Assembly (NCBI RefSeq): GCF_036195325.1
Contig: NZ_CP108101.1
Location: forward strand, 5,270,001 to 5,334,000
From: Streptomyces sp. NBC_00234
GTDB taxonomy: Bacteria > Actinomycetota > Actinomycetes > Streptomycetales > Streptomycetaceae
Direction: 5' to 3'
Length of the DNA stretch: 64,000 nt
Shown piece by piece: positions 7,278 to 15,227 of this stretch (the first letter of the stretch is position 1; each line of letters starts with the position of its first letter). Made by a program: the position numbers and the translations under genes. Below the pieces are notes generated by a model. It worked only from the letters and a program-made list of their open reading frames with translations. It did no database searches and had not been told where the DNA came from.

Positions 7278-8150
7278 CTACGCCAGACCCCGCCGCGCCA
7301 CCGCCGGCGGCCGGTGCCCCGCGACCGACGCCACCATGTCCAGCACCTGCCGGGTCTCCGCCACCTCGTGCACCCGGTACACCCGCGCGCCCAGCCACGC
7401 CGACACGGCCGTCGTCGCCAGCGTGCCGATCACCCGCTCCTTGACCGGCCGGTCGAGCGTCTCGCCGACGAAGTCCTTGTTGGACAGCGAGACGAGCACC
7501 GGCCAGCCGGTCTCCGCCATCTCGCCCAGGCGGCGCGTCGCCTCCAGCGAGTGCCGGGTGTTCTTCCCGAAGTCGTGACCGGGGTCGATCATGATCCCGT
7601 CCGGCCTCACCCCGAGCTCCACGGCCCGCTCCGCCAGCCCCACGGTCACCCGCAGGATGTCCGCCATCACGTCCTCGTACTCGACCCGGTGCGGCCGGGT
7701 CCGCGGCTCGGCGCCGCCCGCGTGGGTGCACACCAGCCCCGCTCCGTACCGTGCGGCGACCTCCGCGAGCTTCGGGTCGACGCCGCCCCACGCGTCGTTC
7801 AGCAGATCCGCGCCGGCCTCGCAGACCGCCTCGCCGACGTCGTGCCGCCAGGTGTCCACGCTGATCACCACGTCCGGGTGACGGCGCCGCACCTCGGCGA
7901 CGAAGCCGACCGTGCGGCGGGCCTCCTCCGCGGCGGTCACTTCCTCACCGGGACCCGCCTTCACCCCGCCGATGTCGATGATCGCGGCACCCTCCGAGAC
8001 CGCCTGCTCGACCCGGGTGAGCGCCGGCTCGTCGCGGAAGGTCGCGCCCTGGTCGTAGAAGGAGTCGGGGGTCCGGTTCACGATCGCCATGATCACCGGA
8101 TCGTGCGGACCGAATTCCCGCCGCCCGAGCCTGAGCGCACCGCTTCGCAT
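7278..8150 (-). CDS. folP2: Dihydropteroate synthase paralogue FolP2
   Basis: A 290-residue TIM-barrel protein of the pterin-binding family. The first motif is NRTPDSFYDQG (residues 25-35) in place of the canonical N-x-TPDSFSDGG, and the second is GGVKAGPG (61-68) in place of GGESTRPG. Later elements DLLNDAWGGVDP, IDPGHDFGKNTRHS and VLVSLSNKDFVGE match M. tuberculosis FolP2 (Rv1207), which I recall lacks detectable dihydropteroate synthase activity. So folate synthesis should not be assumed. The ATG at 8150 has GGAGGAAACACGGG upstream. It is transcribed divergently from the DivIVA-like/tag operon, the same neighbours as in mycobacteria (with gpgS absent here). Confidence 0.85.
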   Translation of the reverse strand: MRSGALRLGRREFGPHDPVIMAIVNRTPDSFYDQGATFRDEPALTRVEQAVSEGAAIIDIGGVKAGPGEEVTAAEEARRTVGFVAEVRRRHPDVVISVDTWRHDVGEAVCEAGADLLNDAWGGVDPKLAEVAARYGAGLVCTHAGGAEPRTRPHRVEYEDVMADILRVTVGLAERAVELGVRPDGIMIDPGHDFGKNTRHSLEATRRLGEMAETGWPVLVSLSNKDFVGETLDRPVKERVIGTLATTAVSAWLGARVYRVHEVAETRQVLDMVASVAGHRPPAVARRGLA

Positions 8151-8188
8151 CCCGTGTTTCCTCCTCAGTAGGTCGCCTGCGACCCTAA

Positions 8189-8211
8189 CTGTCGGTGGCG
8201 CATGGCACGAT
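8189..8211 (+). promoter_or_regulatory. Candidate RecA-independent DNA-damage promoter for the divIVA-like/tag operon
   Basis: CTGTCGGTG (8189-8197), eight bases, then CACGAT (8206-8211) approximates the motif TTGTCRGTG-N8-TAnnnT known for PafBC-controlled, RecA-independent damage promoters. It differs at the first base and at the T of the -10. It lies 37 bases before the DivIVA-like start and drives tag, a base-excision repair gene. Confidence 0.55.
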
Positions 8212-8248
8212 CGGACCCGGACAGGTTTCCGCCCCCTGGGAGATGCGC

Positions 8249-8626
8249 GTGTTCTGGTTCTTGCTGCTCACGATGGTCGTCGTGGTGGCCGCGGTCACGC
8301 TCGCGGTGGTCGGCGGAGGCGGCAGCGCCGTCCTGCAGGACGTGCCGCCGGAGCGGCTCACCGACCCGCTGCCCGCGACGCGCCCGGTCGGCCGCGCCGA
8401 TGTCGAGGCGCTACGGCTGCCGATGGCCGTCCGGGGCTATCGCATGGTGGACGTCGACGAGGCGCTGGACCGTCTCGGCGCCGAGCTCGCCGAGCGGGAC
8501 GCCCGGATCGCCGAGCTGGAGTCGGCGCTCGCGGGAGCCCAGGCGACCGCGGTCAACGGCCCCGATCTGTTGAAGCGGCCGGACCAGGAGCCCGGGGAGC
8601 ACCCCGGCGAGGAGGACGAGCGATGA
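8249..8626 (+). CDS. Small membrane protein with DivIVA-like domain
   Basis: A 125-residue protein with one N-terminal transmembrane helix (FWFLLLTMVVVVAAVTLAVV), a linker rich in Pro and Arg, a short DivIVA-type motif (LRLPMAVRGYRMVDVDEALD) and a coiled-coil segment (LGAELAERDARIAELESAL). The GTG at 8249 is preferred over the ATG at 8243: GGGAG (8238-8242) is six bases from the GTG but abuts the ATG. DivIVA-motif proteins bind curved membrane or scaffold polar growth machinery in Streptomyces; this one lacks the long coiled coil of true DivIVA. The stop overlaps the tag start by four bases (ATGA), indicating translational coupling. Positional equivalent of Rv1209. Confidence 0.82.
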   Translation: MFWFLLLTMVVVVAAVTLAVVGGGGSAVLQDVPPERLTDPLPATRPVGRADVEALRLPMAVRGYRMVDVDEALDRLGAELAERDARIAELESALAGAQATAVNGPDLLKRPDQEPGEHPGEEDER

Positions 8627-9216
8627 GCGGCGGAGCCGAACCGGCCGCGGACGGCGGCCTGCGCTGTCCCTGGGGCCTGTCCACGGACGACTACCTCGCC
8701 TACCACGACACCGAATGGGGCCGGCCGGTCCATGGCGACGACGCCCTGTTCGAGCGGCTGTGCCTGGAGGCGTTCCAGTCGGGTCTCTCCTGGCTGACGA
8801 TCCTGCGCCGCCGCGAGGGCTTCCGCAGCGCCTTCGCGGGATTCAGGATCGACGCGGTGGCGGAGTTCACCGACGCCGACAAGGAACGGCTCCTCGCCGA
8901 CGCCGGCATCATCCGCAACCGGGCCAAGATCGACGCCACCCTCGCCAACGCCCGGGAGCTCGCGGGCTGGGGAGAGGGCGAGCTGGACGCCCTGATCTGG
9001 TCGTACGCCCCCGACCCGGCGACCCGCCCCGCCCCCCGTGTGCTGGGGGACGTGCCGGCGGTGACCCCGGAGTCGACGGCGCTCGCCAAGGAGCTCAAGA
9101 GGCGCTCCATCCGCTTCGTCGGCCCGACGACGGCCTACGCCCTGATGCAGGCGTGCGGCCTGGTCGACGACCACCTCGCCGACTGCGTCTCCCGGTCGGC
9201 TCCCGTCGTTCGTTAG
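8623..9216 (+). CDS. tag: DNA-3-methyladenine glycosylase I
   Basis: A 197-residue Tag-family glycosylase that excises 3-methyladenine from alkylated DNA. Family landmarks are RCPWGLSTDDYLAYHDTEWG, LCLEAFQSGLSWLTILRRRE, IIRNRAKIDATLANAREL and the C-terminal FVGPTTAYALMQACGLVDDH with the zinc-ligand Cys and His. The usual zinc ligands (an N-terminal Cys, the YHD histidine, and the C-terminal His and Cys) are all present. Start ATG overlaps the upstream stop. It shares the operon and hence the candidate DNA-damage promoter at 8189-8211, which makes functional sense. Its 3' end overlaps the convergent crotonase gene by four bases. Confidence 0.93.
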   Translation: MSGGAEPAADGGLRCPWGLSTDDYLAYHDTEWGRPVHGDDALFERLCLEAFQSGLSWLTILRRREGFRSAFAGFRIDAVAEFTDADKERLLADAGIIRNRAKIDATLANARELAGWGEGELDALIWSYAPDPATRPAPRVLGDVPAVTPESTALAKELKRRSIRFVGPTTAYALMQACGLVDDHLADCVSRSAPVVR

Positions 9217-10022
9217 CGGCCCAGGTACTTCGGACGCTCCTTGGCCAGGAAGGCCCGTACGGCGATCGTGTGGTCCTCCGACGCGCCCGCGCGGGTCTGG
9301 AGCTCGTCCTCCTTCTCCAGCGCCTCCGCGAGCGTGTGGGCCGCGCCGTAGGCCATGGACGCCTTGAGCGAGGCGTACGCCACGGTCGGACCGTCCGCCA
9401 GGGCACGGGCCACCGCCGCGGCCTCCTTCGCCAGGTCGGCGGCGGGTACGACCTTGTTCGCGATGCCCAGGTCGTACGCCTCCTGCGCGGAGATCGAACG
9501 CGGGAAGAAGAGCAGGTCGGCGGCGCGGCTCTGGCCGATCAGCCGGGGCAGCGTCCAGGAGACGCCGGAGTCCGCGGTGAGGGCCACCCCCGCGAAGGAC
9601 GTGTTGAACGCCGCGGTGTCCGCCACCACGCGGTAGTCGGCGGCGAGCGCGAACCCGAAGCCCGCCCCGGCGGCGACACCGTTGACCCCGGCGACCACGG
9701 GCTTCTCCATCTCGGTGAGCGCCCGGACGATGGGGTTGTAGTGCTCCTGCACGGTGCTCAGCGCGTTGCCGCCGCCCTCGCCGGCCTCCGCGAGCTTGGA
9801 GACGTGCTCCTTGAGGTCCTGACCGACGCAGAAGGCGCGCCCGGTCGCGGTGAGCAGAACCGCGCGTACCGCGCTGTCGGCCGCGGCGTCCCGCAGCGCG
9901 TCCCGCAGCGCGACCTTGGCCTCGGTGTTCATGGCGTTCATCGCGTCGGGACGGTTGATGGTGATCGTCGCGAGTCCGTCGCTCACGTCCATGAGCACGG
10001 TGTCCGCCATGGTGTCGGCCAT
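9213..10022 (-). CDS. Enoyl-CoA hydratase/isomerase (crotonase family)
   Basis: A 269-residue crotonase. ATITINRPDAMNAMN is the family start, GRAFCVGQDLKEH forms the first oxyanion-hole region, and NGVAAGAGFGFALAADYRV the second. The position of the usual first catalytic Glu is not obvious; a Thr/Ala-containing ALTADSGVSWTLPRLIG with Asp fits the PaaG/isomerase-type arrangement in which Asp replaces the second Glu. Thus it may be a 1,2-epoxyphenylacetyl-CoA or enoyl-CoA isomerase rather than a hydratase; I infer this only from the motif. ATG at 10022 has AAGGGG upstream; a second ATG lies four codons in. It is inserted between tag and DUF3117 relative to the mycobacterial order. Confidence 0.85.
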   Translation of the reverse strand: MADTMADTVLMDVSDGLATITINRPDAMNAMNTEAKVALRDALRDAAADSAVRAVLLTATGRAFCVGQDLKEHVSKLAEAGEGGGNALSTVQEHYNPIVRALTEMEKPVVAGVNGVAAGAGFGFALAADYRVVADTAAFNTSFAGVALTADSGVSWTLPRLIGQSRAADLLFFPRSISAQEAYDLGIANKVVPAADLAKEAAAVARALADGPTVAYASLKASMAYGAAHTLAEALEKEDELQTRAGASEDHTIAVRAFLAKERPKYLGR

Positions 10023-10336
10023 TCTGATGTCCCCTTACGGCTCCGGGATTGTGCCTGTCCAGGCAAGCATGGCCGACTTCGGGCAGCGCGGGCATGTGAC
10101 CTGCGTCTAACAATTGGCTCTCACCTGGGGCCCGAAGACGGCGCAGTATCGCAGCCGGATCGCCGAATTGGGCGGTTTTGAGAGAGCGCGTTGCGCAAGC
10201 GATGCCGACCGATGTTGGTCATCGGGGTCTTTGATGCGGGATAATGGCGAAGAAGCAATGTGTTCGATGCCGGTGAGGCAGCGCCTGTCATGGGGCCGCC
10301 GGTTGCGATGAGCTGGTTTCAGGAAGGGGAACGAGC
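10023..10336. other. Intergenic region upstream of the DUF3117 gene
   Basis: No coding sequence is seen. It is less GC-rich than its surroundings and contains the promoters for the crotonase (reverse) and DUF3117 (forward). TTGGTC (10215-10220) and GATAAT (10240-10245), 19 bases apart, form a marginal forward promoter, leaving an untranslated leader of roughly 80 bases. Confidence 0.4.
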
Positions 10337-10504
10337 ATGGCGGCCATGAAGCCGCGGACGGGCGACGGCCCGCTCGAGGTGACAAAGGAGGGGCGGGGCA
10401 TCGTCATGCGCGTTCCGCTCGAAGGCGGCGGTCGGCTTGTCGTCGAGCTGACGCCGGACGAAGCCGATGCACTCGGCGATGCCCTCAAGAAGGTCGTCGG
10501 CTGA
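10337..10504 (+). CDS. DUF3117 family small protein
   Basis: A 55-residue protein beginning MAAMKPRTGDGPLEVTKEGR and ending in an Asp/Glu-rich helix (TPDEADALGDALKKVVG). It matches the DUF3117 family (Rv1211 in M. tuberculosis), which is nearly invariant in length across actinobacteria; a predicted small beta-sheet plus helix. Function is unknown. The ATG has GGAAGGGGAACGAGC before it. A strong terminator follows 22 bases after the stop, so it is a single-gene transcript. Position between tag/crotonase and the O-methyltransferase agrees with the conserved order. Confidence 0.9.
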   Translation: MAAMKPRTGDGPLEVTKEGRGIVMRVPLEGGGRLVVELTPDEADALGDALKKVVG

Positions 10505-10526
10505 CGCAGAGACGCCTATCACTTCG

Positions 10527-10563
10527 CGACTGCCCCGGCACGGACTCCGTGCCGGGGCAGTCG
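10527..10563. terminator. Rho-independent-type hairpin after the DUF3117 gene
   Basis: Arms 10527-10544 and 10546-10563 are perfectly complementary over 18 bp around a single central base (practical loop GACTC). It lies between the DUF3117 gene and the convergent O-methyltransferase gene. Confidence 0.85.
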
Positions 10564-10622
10564 TGTTGAGCAGCCGTACGGAATCGGGGCCGTCAGCGGG
10601 CCGTACGGCCCCGCGGGACCGC

Positions 10623-11288
10623 TCAGCCCCGCCGGACCGCGCAGAGCAGGCCGTCGCCGACGGGCAGCAGCGTCGCCATCAGTTCCTGGCTCTCCCGCAC
10701 GGCGCGCAGCAGCTCACGCAGCCGCAGGACCTCGGCGGGCTGGGCCGCGGAGTCGACCGTGCGGCCGTCCGCGAACATGCCCTCGAAGCAGACCAGACCG
10801 CCCGGTCGCAGCAGGCGCAACGATTCAGCGAGGCAGTCGAGGCTCTCCAGCCGGTCGCCGTCGCAGAAAACGAGGTCGTAGCCGCCGTCCGCGAGACGCG
10901 GCAGTACGTCCAGGGCGCGCCCCGGGATGAAGCGGGCCCGGTTCGTGGCGAAGCCGGCCGCGCGGAACGCCTGGCGGGCGAACTGCTGACGCTCCGGTTC
11001 CGGGTCGACCGTGGTCAGTACGCCGTCCGGCCGCATTCCGTGCAGCAGATAGATGCCGGACACGCCGGTGCCGGTGCCGATCTCGGCCACCGCTTTGGCG
11101 TCCGCGGTGGCAGCGAGCAGGCGCAGCGCGGCGCCGGTGCCCGGGGACACCGAGCGGAGCCCTGTCTCGCGGGCCCGTTCCCGGGCCCAGCGCAGGGCTT
11201 CGTCCTCGGCGACAAAGGCGTCGGCGAACGCCCAGCTCGTCTGCCGGTTGGCGGTAATGACCCTCTCCTGTCCCCGTAGTTGGCGCAA
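10623..11288 (-). CDS. O-methyltransferase (family 3, Rv1220c-like)
   Basis: A SAM-dependent class I methyltransferase of about 211-221 residues. Motif I is VAEIGTGTGVSGIYLL, the acidic loop is LTTVDPEPE, and YDLVFCDGDR follows, as in family-3 catechol-type O-methyltransferases. It sits next to and divergent from the ECF sigma gene, exactly as Rv1220c does next to sigE. The start is uncertain: the frame offers TTG at 11288 without a ribosome site, or ATT at 11256-11258 with GGAG six bases upstream; no ATG or GTG lies between. The first conserved residues (TANRQTSWAFADAFVAEDEAL) begin right after the ATT. Substrate unknown. Confidence 0.85.
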   Translation of the reverse strand: MRQLRGQERVITANRQTSWAFADAFVAEDEALRWARERARETGLRSVSPGTGAALRLLAATADAKAVAEIGTGTGVSGIYLLHGMRPDGVLTTVDPEPERQQFARQAFRAAGFATNRARFIPGRALDVLPRLADGGYDLVFCDGDRLESLDCLAESLRLLRPGGLVCFEGMFADGRTVDSAAQPAEVLRLRELLRAVRESQELMATLLPVGDGLLCAVRRG

Positions 11289-11312
11289 CGGTGACTGTAT
11301 CCGCTGAACCCG

Positions 11313-11340
11313 GGAACCCGCAGATGGGACCGGGCGTTAT
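11313..11340 (+). promoter_or_regulatory. Candidate ECF-type (autoregulated) promoter of the sigma operon
   Basis: GGAAC (11313-11317), exactly 18 bases, then GTTAT (11336-11340) fits the GGAAC-N18-GTT pattern used by group 4 sigma factors including mycobacterial SigE. It would start transcription near 11347, about 120 bases before the sigma-factor ATG. Confidence 0.6.
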
Positions 11341-11465
11341 GCAAGGACGGGGGAAAGCGCCTGGACCGGGCCCGCGAATCGGGCCCGGAATCACGCGCCG
11401 CGGGGCCGGTGCGGCCCCGCCCCAGCAGGAAAAAGGCTTATCCGGAGCTAACGGGCGAGGTGGCT

Positions 11466-12227
11466 ATGGTAGGGGCTCCACTGGACACCACCAGAGCCGA
11501 CAGGGGAGGTGCGGCTGCGCCTGTGGACCGGGGCGGAGTGCTGAGGCGCTTGCTCAGGTCGGCGGGTGAGCCGAAATCCGTGACCAACATTGCTGACCGT
11601 TCTTCCAACGCTTCCGCACCCACCGCGACCTTCGCCTCGGATGCGGAATCCCAGGCGTGGACCCCGCCCTCATGGGAAGAGATCGTCAGCACGCACAGCG
11701 GTCGCGTGTACCGCCTTGCCTACCGGCTGACGGGCAACCAGCACGATGCCGAGGACCTCACGCAGGAGGTCTTCGTCCGTGTCTTCCGGTCGCTCTCGAC
11801 GTACACGCCCGGCACCTTCGAGGGCTGGCTGCACCGCATCACGACCAATCTCTTCCTGGACATGGTCCGCCGCAAGCAGCGGATCCGTTTCGACTCCCTC
11901 GGCGACGACGCGGCCGAGCGGCTGCCGAGCCGTGAGCCGTCTCCGCAGCAGGTCTTCAACGACACCCACTTCGACGCGGACGTCCAGCAGGCGCTGGACA
12001 CCCTTGCGCCCGAATTCCGTGCCGCGGTCGTGCTCTGCGACATCGAAGGACTCTCGTACGAGGAGATCGCCGCGACACTCGGCGTGAAGCTCGGCACCGT
12101 GCGCAGCCGGATCCACCGCGGTCGCTCGCACCTGCGCAAGGCACTGAAGCACCGTTCGCCCGAGGCCCGCGCCGAGCAGCGTTCCCTCGCGGACGCGGTC
12201 CTGGCAGGGGAGGTAGGGCCGGCGTGA
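11466..12227 (+). CDS. ECF sigma factor, orthologue of mycobacterial SigE
   Basis: A 253-residue group 4 sigma factor. An N-terminal extension of about 75 residues precedes region 2 (HSGRVYRLAYRLTGNQHDAE, then DLTQEVFVRVFRSL and GWLHRITTNLFLDMVRRKQR) and region 4 (LSYEEIAATLGVKLGTVRSR, IHRGRSHLRKAL). These segments are close to what I recall of M. tuberculosis SigE, a cell-envelope stress sigma factor; note that the gene named sigE in Streptomyces coelicolor is a different one. The ATG at 11466 has GCGAGG five bases upstream; an alternative upstream start at 11409 lacks one. The stop overlaps the anti-sigma GTG. Likely autoregulated from the GGAAC promoter at 11313. Confidence 0.9.
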   Translation: MVGAPLDTTRADRGGAAAPVDRGGVLRRLLRSAGEPKSVTNIADRSSNASAPTATFASDAESQAWTPPSWEEIVSTHSGRVYRLAYRLTGNQHDAEDLTQEVFVRVFRSLSTYTPGTFEGWLHRITTNLFLDMVRRKQRIRFDSLGDDAAERLPSREPSPQQVFNDTHFDADVQQALDTLAPEFRAAVVLCDIEGLSYEEIAATLGVKLGTVRSRIHRGRSHLRKALKHRSPEARAEQRSLADAVLAGEVGPA

Positions 12228-13228
12228 GTGGCACAGGTCCGACCCCCGCGGAACAACATCTGGGGGACCGGCTCGCCGCGCTTGTCGACGGCGAGCTCAA
12301 ACACGACGCCCGTGAGCGGGTCCTGGCCCACTTGGCGACCTGTCCCAAGTGCAAGGCCGAGGCCGACGCCCAGCGGCGGCTCAAGAGTGTCTTCGCGCAG
12401 TCGGCCCCTCCTTCGCCCTCCGAGGGCTTCCTTGCCCGCCTGCAGGGCCTTCCCGGAGGCCCTGGCGGCGACGCCGGACCCGGTGGGCCGTTCGGCGGCG
12501 GCGGCGGCGGACGCTTCGGCGACGGACTCTTCCCCGTGATGCAGCCTTCCGGCAGGCGGACCGGCCCGGAGGCCGGACCCGGGCCGCTCGACGGCTTCGG
12601 CTACCTCCCCGCCGTGCACGGCTCCACCGCCGTCCTCCCCGGCGGCGCGTCCGGCTCCTCCTTCCGGATACACGAGGTGGGCCGCGAGGCCGACCGTTCG
12701 CCGTGGCTGGGACGCAGGTTCGCGTTCGCGGCGGCCAGTGCCGTCTCGCTGGCGGCGATCGCCCTGGGCGGCACGCTTCCGCTCGACTCCACGTCCGAGT
12801 CCCCCTTCCGCGCGGAGGGCACCGGCAGCAACGTCACCCCGCTCGACGCCGAAGCACGGGCCGAGGGCGGCAATGCCACGGCCGACCGCCGTGGCGGTGG
12901 AGGCGCGCTCTCCGTGAGCGGTGACCGCCCGGCCCCGACGAGTCCCGCGAGTCCGTCGGCCTCCGCCTCCGTGGCGCCCGCCGTCGCGGCCCCGGCGCTC
13001 GCCACGGCTCCGTCCCTGCTCAACGTCTCGCACTTCACCGGCAACGCGCTCGCGCTCCCCGTGCTGAACGTGTCCGTGCCGCCGCTGATACGCCCGACGG
13101 GAAGCAGCCCGCTGCTCACCGCTTCGATCGGCGGCAAGGCCGTTCCGGAACCCGCCGAACCCACGGCCACGGCCTCCGCGTTCCCTCCGCCGACCGATCA
13201 CGCACTGCCGCTTCATCCCCGGCGCTGA
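12224..13228 (+). CDS. Membrane-bound zinc anti-sigma factor (RseA-like)
   Basis: A 334-residue protein. The N-terminus has a ZAS-type zinc motif, HLATCPKC (His36, Cys40, Cys43), in a four-helix anti-sigma domain. A Gly/Pro-rich linker leads to one transmembrane segment near residues 165-185 (RFAFAAASAVSLAAIALGG), then an Ala/Ser/Thr/Pro-rich extracytoplasmic tail. The start GTG overlaps the sigma stop (GTGA), the hallmark of a sigma/anti-sigma pair. Compared with mycobacterial RseA (which I recall as short) it is much longer and clearly membrane-tethered. It should hold the upstream sigma factor inactive until redox or envelope stress or proteolysis releases it. Confidence 0.88.
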   Translation: MSGTGPTPAEQHLGDRLAALVDGELKHDARERVLAHLATCPKCKAEADAQRRLKSVFAQSAPPSPSEGFLARLQGLPGGPGGDAGPGGPFGGGGGGRFGDGLFPVMQPSGRRTGPEAGPGPLDGFGYLPAVHGSTAVLPGGASGSSFRIHEVGREADRSPWLGRRFAFAAASAVSLAAIALGGTLPLDSTSESPFRAEGTGSNVTPLDAEARAEGGNATADRRGGGGALSVSGDRPAPTSPASPSASASVAPAVAAPALATAPSLLNVSHFTGNALALPVLNVSVPPLIRPTGSSPLLTASIGGKAVPEPAEPTATASAFPPPTDHALPLHPRR

Positions 13229-13318
13229 CGGGGACCCTGCGCGGGGATTCGCAAACCTGGTTGAATTCCGGGAGGGACGCCCCTGTGGGGACGTGCAGAG
13301 GCCAGTTGCGGGGAGATC

Positions 13319-15118
13319 ATGGACGACGGGAAGCCCACCGGGCCGAAGGCGAAGTGGTGGAGCCGTCCCACGACGGGGCGCGCCGGCGGCAGTGAGCCGC
13401 AGGACGCGGTTCCCGTCGGGGAGACGGCGGGAGCGACCGGCCCCGTCGAGGCGTCGCCCGCCGACGGAGTCACTCCGCACGCCGCGCCCCTCCTGCCCGG
13501 AGCGGACGAGGAAGCGACCGGTCGGATACCTGCCGTGCCGGCCGAGCCGCCCACGGGGGAGCCGTTCGCCCCCGCGGCGCCGGCCGCCGGAGATCCGCTC
13601 GCACCCGCCGTGCCCGCCGCGGAGCCGCTTGCGCCGGCTCCCCGCGCGCAGCCGCTGCACGCGCCCGACGAATACAGCACCCCGCCCTACGGCGGGCCCG
13701 GTCCGTGGGCACCCGCGCCGCCCGTGCAGCGCCCTGTCCCGACCCCGGCCCACGGCACCCCCGTACCGCCGCCCTACGCCGGGACGAACGGCCACGGGAT
13801 CGCCACCGACCCCGGCCCCGCCTTCGTGCCTCCGCAGCAGCAGTCCCCGCAGCACCAGCCTCCGCAGCAGCCGCAGGCCCAGGTGCAGCAGCACCCGCAC
13901 CCCCAGCCGCCCACGCCCTCGCAGTGGCTCCAGTACGACCCGTGGGGTGCGCCCCGTCAGCCGTTGAGCGCCCCCGCTCTGCCCCTCGGGCCCGACGCCG
14001 CGCGCCGGAAGCGCGCCCGGGGTTCCGGCCTCATCGGGATCATGCTGATCGCCCTGGTCGCGGGCGGGATCGGCGGCGGGATCGGCGCCTACGCCGAGCG
14101 CAACGGCGGTCTGACCACCGTCGAGCTTCCGCAGGCCGGACGCGACAGCGGTGGCCGGGCCCCCGACAGCGTCGCCGGAATCGCCGCCAGCGCCCTGCCC
14201 AGCGTGGTCACCCTCCACGTCAGCGGCGCGGGGGAGTCGGGCACGGGCACGGGCTTCGTCCTCGACGACGACGGGCACATCCTCACCAACAACCACGTGG
14301 TCGCCCCCGCGGGCTCCAACGGCGACATCACGGTGACGTTCAGCGGCGGCGAGACCGCGAGCGCCGAGATCGTCGGCAAGGACAGCGGCTACGACCTGGC
14401 CGTCGTCAGGGTCAAGGGGGTCTCCGGGCTCAAGCCGCTGCCTCTCGGCAACTCCGACAACGTGCAGGTCGGTGACCCGGTGGTGGCCATCGGCGCCCCC
14501 TTCGACCTGTCCAACACCGTCACCTCCGGCATCATCAGCGCCAAGGAGCGGCCCATCACCGCGGGCGGCGAGAAGGGCGACGGCACCGACGTCAGTTACG
14601 TCGACGCGATCCAGACCGATGCCCCGATCAACCCGGGCAACTCCGGCGGCCCGCTCGTCGACGCCCAGGCGCACGTCATCGGCATCAACAGCGCCATCCG
14701 GGCCGCGGACAGCGGCACCGGCCTGGAGGGCGGCCAGTCCGGGTCCATCGGTCTCGGCTTCGCCATACCGATCAACCAGGGCAAGCGCGTCGCCGAGGAG
14801 CTGATCAACAGCGGCCGGGCGACTCATCCGGTGATCGGCGTGACGCTGGACATGAAGTACGCCGGAGACGGCGCCAAGGTCGGTACGAAGGGCTCCGACG
14901 GCGGTTCCGCCGTCACCGCGGGCGGTCCCGGGGCCAAGGCGGGCATCAAGCCGGGCGACGTCATCACCGAGGTCGACGGCGCCCGGGTGCACAGCGGCGA
15001 GGAACTGATCGTCAAGATCCGTGCCCACCGCCCCGGGGACCGGCTCGGCCTCAAGCTGACCCGCGGTGGTAAAGACCTGTCCATGACGGTGACACTCGGC
15101 TCGGCAAGCGGCACGTAA
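13319..15118 (+). CDS. htrA: HtrA/DegP-type membrane serine protease with PDZ domain
   Basis: A 599-residue S1C protease. Residues 1-235 are a cytoplasmic, Pro/Ala/Gln-rich disordered region; one transmembrane helix follows (GLIGIMLIALVAGGIGGGIG, about 237-262). The extracytoplasmic protease carries the triad His326 (TNNHVV), Asp359 (YDLAVVRV) and Ser442 (NPGNSGGP). A PDZ domain (about 500-595) includes AGIKPGDVITEVDGARV. It degrades or refolds damaged exported proteins. The ATG at 13319 has GGGGAG upstream. Third in the sigma/anti-sigma/HtrA/TatB order, as Rv1223 in M. tuberculosis, which supports an envelope-stress regulon. Confidence 0.92.
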   Translation: MDDGKPTGPKAKWWSRPTTGRAGGSEPQDAVPVGETAGATGPVEASPADGVTPHAAPLLPGADEEATGRIPAVPAEPPTGEPFAPAAPAAGDPLAPAVPAAEPLAPAPRAQPLHAPDEYSTPPYGGPGPWAPAPPVQRPVPTPAHGTPVPPPYAGTNGHGIATDPGPAFVPPQQQSPQHQPPQQPQAQVQQHPHPQPPTPSQWLQYDPWGAPRQPLSAPALPLGPDAARRKRARGSGLIGIMLIALVAGGIGGGIGAYAERNGGLTTVELPQAGRDSGGRAPDSVAGIAASALPSVVTLHVSGAGESGTGTGFVLDDDGHILTNNHVVAPAGSNGDITVTFSGGETASAEIVGKDSGYDLAVVRVKGVSGLKPLPLGNSDNVQVGDPVVAIGAPFDLSNTVTSGIISAKERPITAGGEKGDGTDVSYVDAIQTDAPINPGNSGGPLVDAQAHVIGINSAIRAADSGTGLEGGQSGSIGLGFAIPINQGKRVAEELINSGRATHPVIGVTLDMKYAGDGAKVGTKGSDGGSAVTAGGPGAKAGIKPGDVITEVDGARVHSGEELIVKIRAHRPGDRLGLKLTRGGKDLSMTVTLGSASGT

Positions 15119-15128
15119 CGGCCACCGG

Positions 15129-15162
15129 AAGGTACCGCCCGGACAGCTTCGACGGGTACCTT
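15129..15162 (+). terminator. Hairpin between htrA and tatB
   Basis: AAGGTACC (15129-15136) and GGTACCTT (15155-15162) are perfect 8-bp arms with an 18-base loop. It starts 10 bases after the htrA stop. The arms are modest, so it may attenuate rather than end transcription. Confidence 0.45.
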
Positions 15163-15227
15163 GGAGAAGTCCGGGCCTCATTCGACCTGGTGGCGGAGAC
15201 CACGCGGAGAACACGAGGAGCATCAAG

